Program-made: the position numbers and the translations under genes | In this document: in pieces, positions 22,676-27,902 of the stretch | Layout: each line of letters opens with the position of its first letter | How positions within the stretch are numbered: position 1 is the first letter of the stretch | The notes under the pieces: generated by a model | The model's input: the letters and a program-made list of their open reading frames with translations, nothing else | Databases searched by the model: none | Told to the model about the DNA's origin: nothing | NCBI GenBank assembly: GCA_051252075.1 | Contig: JBPOFU010000035.1 | Location: 1-27,902, forward strand | Source: Oceanococcus sp051252075 | GTDB taxonomy: Bacteria > Pseudomonadota > Gammaproteobacteria > Nevskiales > Oceanococcaceae | Reading direction: 5' to 3' | Length of the DNA stretch: 27,902 bases

Positions 22676-23473
22676 TTAATCAGTAAAGCGAATAGCCGCT
22701 CGCCCGATACCTTCTATATGCATGCGGTAGTCATCGCCTGAGCGTATGGGTAAAAGCGACGCCAATGAACCCGACAAAATGAATTCACCGGCCAAAAATG
22801 GAATGCCGAATTCGCCCAAGGTGTTTGCTAGCCAAGCTACCGCAGTTGCGGGATGCCCTTGCACCGCACTGCCTAATCCTTCGGCTACCAGTTCCTGGTT
22901 GCATTGCACCTGCATTTTGACGGCAGCCAGATCCAGACTTTGTGGATCAATTTTTTCCTCGCCCATCACAAACACACCGCAAGACGCATTGTCGGCAACG
23001 GTGTCCTGAATTTTAATCTGCCAGTTATCGATACGTGAATCGACAATTTCAAAGCAAGCGGACACATACTCTGTGGCATCCAATACATCCGCTTCGGTGA
23101 TACCTGGACCTTTAAGATCTTTCTTCAATTTGAAGGCGATCTCGCCTTCCGCTTTGGGCTGAATCAAGCCATGTTCGGCCAAACTCACGCTGGCACCGTT
23201 TGGTACGTGCATGACATTGGTCAGAAAACCGAAATCCGGTTGATGCACGCCCAACATGTCTTGTACCGGTTTACTGGTAACGCCGATTTTCTTACCGACC
23301 ACACGCTCACCTTCAGCTTTGCGTCGTTCCAACATACGCAAGGAAATGCGGTAAGCCTCTTCGATACTCAAATCGGGGTGGCGCGTGGTCAGCGGTGCCA
23401 ATGTGCTGCGACTGCGCAGCGCTTGGAACAATTCATCGCCCATACCGGCGATCAATTCAGGACATAGGCTCAT
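22676..23473 (-). CDS. 2-hydroxypenta-2,4-dienoate (2-oxopent-4-enoate) hydratase
   Basis: Adds water to the dienoate made by the C-C hydrolase to give 4-hydroxy-2-oxoacid for the aldolase. The product has 265 residues from the ATG at 23473, which overlaps the hydrolase stop as ATGA; a TTG-started longer frame exists but is not needed. It belongs to the MhpD/BphH/HsaE hydratase-decarboxylase family: VVGKKIGVTSKPVQDMLGVHQPDFG near residue 57, the metal-binding acidic set PKAEGEIAF (E-x-E) near 105-115 and FEIVDSRIDNW near 141, and a C-terminal GEFILSGSL. Length and motifs are typical. Decarboxylases of the same fold cannot be excluded by motif alone, but the neighbours (aldolase, dehydrogenase, hydrolase) make the hydratase role much more likely. 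Confidence 0.93.
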   Translation of the reverse strand: MSLCPELIAGMGDELFQALRSRSTLAPLTTRHPDLSIEEAYRISLRMLERRKAEGERVVGKKIGVTSKPVQDMLGVHQPDFGFLTNVMHVPNGASVSLAEHGLIQPKAEGEIAFKLKKDLKGPGITEADVLDATEYVSACFEIVDSRIDNWQIKIQDTVADNASCGVFVMGEEKIDPQSLDLAAVKMQVQCNQELVAEGLGSAVQGHPATAVAWLANTLGEFGIPFLAGEFILSGSLASLLPIRSGDDYRMHIEGIGRAAIRFTD

Positions 23474-24381
23474 GATTGCCCCAGGAAATCGATGCAAGCC
23501 CGATTGAAGTAATCAGTGTGTTCAACCATCACCCAGTGTCCGCATTGATTGATTAAAGTCATTTTGCAATCGGCAATCCCGGCGGCGACCTTTTGCGCGC
23601 CAGCAAGTGGATTGAACTGATCATTCATGCCCCAGAAGCCCAAAGTCGGACATTGGATTTCAGTGAGGCGAGATTGGTAATTCGGCACCCGCATCGTCGA
23701 CAGCACCGTGGGTGGCTGCAAGGCACAAACCGCAACGCGTTCGGCCACGGTTTCATCGGCGACTTGGCTGGCATCGAACAACTGGAAGCCCAGCAACTTG
23801 CGCATGCTTTCGGTAGTCAACGGGCCTTGCGCAAACAATGTCATCATGCGCTTAATGCCTTCCATTTCGAAATAAGCTTCGCGCTCTTCGACACCGCCAG
23901 GCGCCATCAGGATCATGCGAGTCACCTGCTCTGGATAAGCCAGCACATAGCCCAAGGCAATCGCGCCACCCAAGGAATTCCCCAATAGAGTCACAGGCCC
24001 TAAACCCAGTTCGGCCAAAAAGCCATGCAGCATCTCAATGAAAAAATCATTGATGTAGTGCGCATCCTCAGGCTTGTCGGAACGACCGTAACCCGGCAAA
24101 TCCAGCACGATGCAACGGTAGCCAGCCTCCACAAACTGTGGGTAGTTCAATTTGAAGTTGCTATAGCCGCTGGCCCCAGGACCACTGCCATGCAAAAACA
24201 CGATGGGCTGCCCTTCTCCTTCATCGAGATAATGGATTTTCAAACCATTGGCGGTGAGGTATTGAGATTCAGGTATAGGTAAATCAGACATGGGCGCGCC
24301 GGCAGTTGGCAAAAAAGATTCACGGCAGACCGCCGCTTTCAGAGCCAAAATTGTCCGTTCCAACGTGCTTTTGAGCTTCAT
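23470..24381 (-). CDS. Meta-cleavage product (C-C bond) hydrolase, alpha/beta-hydrolase fold
   Basis: Hydrolyses the C-C bond of a ring-cleavage product to a 2-hydroxydienoate plus an acid, like BphD, HsaD and TesD. The family signature HGSGPGASGYSNF (64-76) forms the oxyanion region; the triad is S136 (GNSLGG), D254 (WGMNDQFNPL) and H282 (CGHWVMVE), in the 303-residue numbering. The GSGPGAS loop and GHW motif point to meta-cleavage hydrolases, not general esterases. The longest frame starts at ATG 24381; a second ATG at 24291 (273 residues) fits the usual family N-terminus better, and neither has a good ribosome site, so the first 30 residues are uncertain. First gene of the catabolic cluster, overlapping the hydratase gene by 4 bp. 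Substrate unknown. Confidence 0.92.
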   Translation of the reverse strand: MKLKSTLERTILALKAAVCRESFLPTAGAPMSDLPIPESQYLTANGLKIHYLDEGEGQPIVFLHGSGPGASGYSNFKLNYPQFVEAGYRCIVLDLPGYGRSDKPEDAHYINDFFIEMLHGFLAELGLGPVTLLGNSLGGAIALGYVLAYPEQVTRMILMAPGGVEEREAYFEMEGIKRMMTLFAQGPLTTESMRKLLGFQLFDASQVADETVAERVAVCALQPPTVLSTMRVPNYQSRLTEIQCPTLGFWGMNDQFNPLAGAQKVAAGIADCKMTLINQCGHWVMVEHTDYFNRACIDFLGQS

Positions 24382-24426
24382 CCGATTGGACTACGATCCA
24401 AACGGATCACGCAAAGCTGCTACAAA

Positions 24427-24455
24427 GCGCTAATATTTTAGCCTTGTACTGTCAA
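24427..24455 (-). promoter_or_regulatory. Candidate promoter of the catabolic cluster
   Basis: A perfect TTGACA lies on the minus strand (24455-24450), upstream of the hydrolase gene. At 17-bp spacing the -10 is TAGCGC, which is poor; a better AT-rich stretch (TATTAG) has only 14-bp spacing. An inverted repeat GCTAA-TATT-TTAGC (24429-24442) overlaps the spacer and could be an activator or repressor site. Tentative. Confidence 0.35.
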
Positions 24456-24484
24456 TCGGCCACTTCGCCGTCGGGAAAACATTA

Positions 24485-25912
24485 ATGAATTTGCTCAGTC
24501 CGCTGGATGCCTCTTTTGTTCGTATGGAGAGCAAGCGCACGCCTATGCACGTTGCAGGCTTGATGATTTTTCAACTGCCCGCCGATGCACCACCGCACTA
24601 TTTGCGAGATTTGTTTGCGTTTATGCGCAGCCAAGCCGTCGTCAACCCTCCGCACAATTGGCGCTTAAAACAGGGCCGCAGTGGGCGCTTGCTGCCACAG
24701 TGGGAAGAAGTCGACGACATCGATATTGATTACCACCTGCGCCATTCCGCACTGCCGCACCCCGGTGGCGAGCGCGAATTGGGTGTGCTCATTTCCCGCT
24801 TGCACTCTATTCCCATGGATATGAGCAAGCCCTTATGGGAATGCCATCTGATAGAAGGCTTAGAAGATCGCCGCTTTGCGGTTTATCAAAAAAGCCATCA
24901 CAGCGCGGTTGACGGTTTTTCTGCCATCAAAATGATGAACAACTGGCTGTCTGACAGCCCGGATGAAGCTACCGACGCGGGCCCTTGGTCGGCGCCACCA
25001 CGCACCAGTTCCAAGCGCCCGCCATCCAACACCAACCCCAATGACATTGTAGGCAATGCATTAAAAGTCAGTGGCAAAAACTTACGAGGCAGTGCCAAGC
25101 TAATCCGCAAAATGCGGGAAATGACCCGAAACGCTGACAATCCGCATGGCGGCCTGCCCAATTTGCTAGAAATTCCCCGTACGATTTTTAATCGCCGTAT
25201 TACCAAACACCGCCGCGTGGCGACGCAATGGCTGGAAATGTCCAGGGTTAAAGCCATCAGCAAACAAGCCGGCGCGACAGTCAATGACGTCTGCCTTGCC
25301 ATCTTGGGTGGTGCCCTACGTCAATATCTGTCCGACCAAGACGCACTGCCTGAAAAAACCTTGTACGCCTCGGTGCCGATTGGTCTGCCGCACACGTCTG
25401 ATAAACCGGGGAACCGTGTCGTCGGCTTCGTTTGCCCCATAGGCACGCATTTGGCTGATCCCGTTGAACGTTTGAAATACATCAATGCGACAACGTCAGA
25501 CACCAAAGAAAAAATGGCGTCGCTGCCAGACGAAGCTCTCAATCAATATTCCGTCATTGGCATAGGCCCCATGATGTTGGGCCAAATGTTTGGTTTGAGT
25601 CAGCGCCTGCCACCGATGTTTAACGTCACCGTTTCCAATGTGATCGCATCCAAAGAGCCCAAGTACTTCCGCGGCTCAGAGATGGAAGCCATTTACCCAG
25701 TGTCTTTGCTGTTTGACGGTCATACCTTAAATGTCACTATTGTCGGCTATGCGGGGAAAATCACCTTCGGCATCGTCGGTTGTCGCGAAACCATTCCTGC
25801 TCTGCAGCGCATCGCGGTCAACATCGGCGAATCCCTCATCACTTTAGAGGATGCCATGAAAGCACCTCGCTCCCGCCGCAAAACCACATCCGTGCGTAAG
25901 AAGGCCTCCTAA
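24485..25912 (+). CDS. Wax ester synthase / diacylglycerol acyltransferase (WS/DGAT) family
   Basis: A 475-residue acyltransferase. The active-site motif HHSAVDG (138-144) matches HHxxxDG. Other family blocks: the N-terminus PLDASFVRMESKRTPMHV, PLWECHLIEGL near 116-126, the NDVCLAILGGALR block near 265-277, and the C-terminal NVTVSNV. Known members esterify acyl-CoA to fatty alcohols or diacylglycerol to make storage wax esters or triacylglycerol. The ATG at 24485 has GGGA 8 nt upstream. A basic C-terminal tail (RSRRKTTSVRKKAS) is unusual and may aid membrane binding. It is divergent from the catabolic cluster (103 bp apart) and 3 bp before the SDR gene. Chain-length and acceptor specificity are unknown. 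Confidence 0.92.
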   Translation: MNLLSPLDASFVRMESKRTPMHVAGLMIFQLPADAPPHYLRDLFAFMRSQAVVNPPHNWRLKQGRSGRLLPQWEEVDDIDIDYHLRHSALPHPGGERELGVLISRLHSIPMDMSKPLWECHLIEGLEDRRFAVYQKSHHSAVDGFSAIKMMNNWLSDSPDEATDAGPWSAPPRTSSKRPPSNTNPNDIVGNALKVSGKNLRGSAKLIRKMREMTRNADNPHGGLPNLLEIPRTIFNRRITKHRRVATQWLEMSRVKAISKQAGATVNDVCLAILGGALRQYLSDQDALPEKTLYASVPIGLPHTSDKPGNRVVGFVCPIGTHLADPVERLKYINATTSDTKEKMASLPDEALNQYSVIGIGPMMLGQMFGLSQRLPPMFNVTVSNVIASKEPKYFRGSEMEAIYPVSLLFDGHTLNVTIVGYAGKITFGIVGCRETIPALQRIAVNIGESLITLEDAMKAPRSRRKTTSVRKKAS

Positions 25913-25915
25913 ATT

Positions 25916-26683
25916 ATGAGTGAGTCGCAACAGGTCGTCTTGATTACCGGCGGCGCCAAAGGCGTGGGGCGCGGCATCACCCGTAGCTTTTTGCAAAGTG
26001 GCGCGACGGTTGTCATTACTGCACGTAATGCTCCAGAGACTGAGATTGAAGAAAACGGTCAGCGCGCTCAATACATCGCTACGGATATTCGCGATGTCGA
26101 AGCTTGCCAGCAGTTGATCCAGCAGGTGGTCAACGAACATGGTCGCTTGGATGTTTTGATCAACAATGCTGGTGGCTCGCCCTTCGCTATGGCTGATGCG
26201 GCTTCGCCACGTTTTCATGAGGCCATCATTCGGCTCAACTTATTGGCACCTTTAAATCTGGCGCAGGCCGCCAACACCCAGATGCAAAAGCAGCCATCCG
26301 GCGGAGTCGTTATCAACATCGGTAGCGTCAGCGCTGATAGGCCCTCGCCTGGCACAGCCGCGTATGGCGCGGCCAAAGCCGGCCTTTTGAACCTCACACT
26401 AAGCTTGGCCGTGGAGTGGGCGCCTAAAGTGCGGGTGACTGCAGTCAGTCCAGGCCCCGTACTCACCGAACAAGCACACTTGCATTTTGGCGATGAAGAC
26501 GGCGTCGCTGCGGTTGCCAGCACCATCCCCATGCAACGCTTGGCGGCACCCGATGACATCGGCCAAGCCTGTGTCTGGTTGGCATCGAAAAATGCGGCTT
26601 ATGTAACCGGTAGTAATTTGGTCCTACACGGTGGCGGTGAAAAACCCGCGTTTCTCGATAAAGCTACCGCCAATCAGAACTAA
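25916..26683 (+). CDS. Short-chain dehydrogenase/reductase
   Basis: A classical SDR of 255 residues. The cofactor motif TGGAKGVGRG (11-20) fits TGxxxGxG; NNAGG at 83-87; catalytic S137 (IGSVS), Y150 and K154 (YGAAK). The C-terminal GSNLVLHGGGEKP is close to the usual VTGxxLxVDGG ending. TAR follows beta-strand 2, so cofactor preference is not clear. It starts 3 bp after the acyltransferase stop, so the two are co-transcribed. The substrate could be an acyl, steroid or alcohol intermediate linked to the acyltransferase or the nearby catabolic cluster; the sequence alone does not decide. Confidence 0.93.
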   Translation: MSESQQVVLITGGAKGVGRGITRSFLQSGATVVITARNAPETEIEENGQRAQYIATDIRDVEACQQLIQQVVNEHGRLDVLINNAGGSPFAMADAASPRFHEAIIRLNLLAPLNLAQAANTQMQKQPSGGVVINIGSVSADRPSPGTAAYGAAKAGLLNLTLSLAVEWAPKVRVTAVSPGPVLTEQAHLHFGDEDGVAAVASTIPMQRLAAPDDIGQACVWLASKNAAYVTGSNLVLHGGGEKPAFLDKATANQN

Positions 26684-26722
26684 GTCATTGCCGTTTATGC
26701 CATACCCAATATGGAAGTTCTT

Positions 26723-27902
26723 ATGAAATACGCCCCCCCTATACTCTTGAGCCTGGTGGCCAGTGGCTTACTGTTGGCTTGTAACGCCAGCACAGATACA
26801 AACCAGGTCACCGAGAATTCAGGTGCGGGTAACGTGTTGTCCTTAGAAGACGATGCCAAGCGTATGTGCAACAACCACAATGCCTTGAAGAATCCGTATT
26901 TTGGCGATTTGCACGTGCACACCGTGTATTCATTGGATGCCAACACACAAGGCACGATCGTAACGCCACATGAATCCTATCGATTTGCCAAAGGTGAGCG
27001 TATAGGGATTCAACCGTATGACTCAGAGGGCACGCCTCTACGCTACGCGCAACTTGCGCGGCCTTTAGATTTCGCCGCAGTGACCGATCATGCTGAACTG
27101 TTTGGTGAAGTGGAAATCTGTACCAACCCGGAATACTTGGAGTACAACTCGCCGGAATGCCTGTTTTATCGAGAATCGCCCTCCAACGCTTTTATATTTT
27201 TCAACTTAGTCGGCGTTGGATTGCCAGATTTGTCGGAAACACCGGTCGCGGCATTACCAATCATCAACTCCTTACCAATCATTGGTGCCGATGGCAGCAT
27301 TCCACGCCTGCCCTACTGCGGTTTGGGTGGTAGCACCTGCCTAGAAGCGGCAAAAACGCCGTGGAACGATATCCAACTCGCGGCGCAGACCTACTACGAC
27401 CAAAGCGATGACTGCAGCTTCACCAGCTTTATTGCCTACGAATGGACCGGCGCCCCTCTGTCCAATAATTTGCACCGCAACGTCATCTTTAAAGGCGCCA
27501 GCGTTCCCGAACTACCTCCCGCTTTCCAGGAATATCCAGAGCCTGAGAATCTGTGGGCCGTATTGGATGAATTGTGCTCATTGGAAGGTGACTGCGACGT
27601 ACTGACCATTCCGCACAATTCGAATCTGTCTGGTGGCCTTATGTTTGAACCTACCGACAAAAATGGTGACGACTACACTGCTGAAGTCGCACAGGCGCGA
27701 CAAGACAACGAGCCTTTGGCAGAAATTTATCAACACAAAGGACAGTCGGAATGCTTGGGCACTAGCGGCGCTGGCATGCAAGACGAGCTGTGTGGCTTTG
27801 AACTGCTGCCATACAACAATTTAACCGGCGACCGCTTCGGCGGACTCAATACCGGAGACCCGGTCGAACAGGACTTCTTACGCGAAGCGCTTAAAGATGG
27901 AC
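26723..27902 (+). CDS. DUF3604 lipoprotein, 5' part (runs off the window)
   Basis: The frame is open from the ATG at 26723 to the window end (393 codons) with no stop. GGAAG lies 5 nt upstream of this ATG; an in-frame ATG at 26711 lacks such a site. The N-terminus is a lipoprotein signal, LLLAC with C20 and Asn at +2, suggesting export and an outer-membrane lipid anchor. The mature part has YFGDLHVHTVYSLDA (about 72-86), then TDHAELFGE, TIPHNSN and EIYQHKG. These are the PHP-like metal-site motifs of DUF3604 proteins. Members are annotated as metal-dependent hydrolase-like proteins, without a proven reaction that I can cite. Several cysteines in the mature part suggest disulfides. Upstream is the SDR gene, 39 bp away. 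Confidence 0.85.
   Translation, partial: MKYAPPILLSLVASGLLLACNASTDTNQVTENSGAGNVLSLEDDAKRMCNNHNALKNPYFGDLHVHTVYSLDANTQGTIVTPHESYRFAKGERIGIQPYDSEGTPLRYAQLARPLDFAAVTDHAELFGEVEICTNPEYLEYNSPECLFYRESPSNAFIFFNLVGVGLPDLSETPVAALPIINSLPIIGADGSIPRLPYCGLGGSTCLEAAKTPWNDIQLAAQTYYDQSDDCSFTSFIAYEWTGAPLSNNLHRNVIFKGASVPELPPAFQEYPEPENLWAVLDELCSLEGDCDVLTIPHNSNLSGGLMFEPTDKNGDDYTAEVAQARQDNEPLAEIYQHKGQSECLGTSGAGMQDELCGFELLPYNNLTGDRFGGLNTGDPVEQDFLREALKDG

Noticed and set aside
25844..26218. A 124-codon minus-strand frame antisense to the acyltransferase/SDR junction
   Set aside because: It is a shadow of two well-supported genes and has no recognisable motif.

Overview
The window looks like a chromosomal segment of a free-living, polarly flagellated gammaproteobacterium of moderate GC content. 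The main reason is the gene order flhA-flhF-fleN-fliA-cheY-cheZ-cheA, which is the Pseudomonas/Vibrio/Marinobacter-type arrangement. The meta-cleavage lower pathway next to a WS/DGAT-type acyltransferase suggests an environmental, possibly marine, degrader of aromatic or steroid compounds that may store lipid. I cannot name the genus from sequence alone. No tRNA, rRNA, CRISPR array, insertion sequence or phage gene was seen.

Layout. (1) 1-6493: the tail of an unknown + strand gene, then a very tight minus-strand operon transcribed DUF1820 protein > metallo-beta-lactamase-fold hydrolase > purL > nadM-Nudix fusion > small four-helix membrane protein. Gaps are 11 bp or less and two junctions are 1-bp TGATG overlaps. 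(2) 6598-7938: a solitary bioA. (3) 7991-15737: the flagellar/chemotaxis operon on the minus strand, with a good sigma-54 promoter just upstream of flhA. It ends at cheA, so the cheB/motCD/parAB/cheW genes that often follow are absent. (4) 15738-16874: a regulatory patch with a 66-residue single-helix membrane protein, two matched TTAAGG-N6-CCTTAA dyads over its promoter, and a divergent TetR-family regulator. (5) 16871-20512: a histidine kinase / tandem-receiver response regulator pair preceded by an unrecognised membrane-anchored protein. (6) 20582-24381: a minus-strand cluster for the end of a meta-cleavage pathway: C-C bond hydrolase > hydratase > acetaldehyde dehydrogenase > hydroxy-oxovalerate aldolase (transcription order). 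(7) 24485-26683: divergent acyltransferase and SDR genes. (8) 26723-end: the 5' part of a DUF3604 lipoprotein gene that runs off the window.

How the genes fit together. CheA, CheY and CheZ form the phosphorelay to the flagellar switch. FlhF and FleN set polar flagellar position and number, FliA drives late flagellar genes, and FlhA is the export gate. The catabolic cluster converts a meta-cleavage product to a hydroxydienoate and then to pyruvate and an acyl-CoA, but no ring-cleavage dioxygenase is in the window. The most noteworthy unexplained structure is the twin-dyad operator covering the 66-residue protein's promoter beside the TetR gene. Other points worth checking are the hairpin-embedded sigma-54 promoter with a very short predicted leader for flhA, a CheZ-tail-like peptide in the CheA linker where P2 is not recognisable, and the output-less tandem-receiver regulator.
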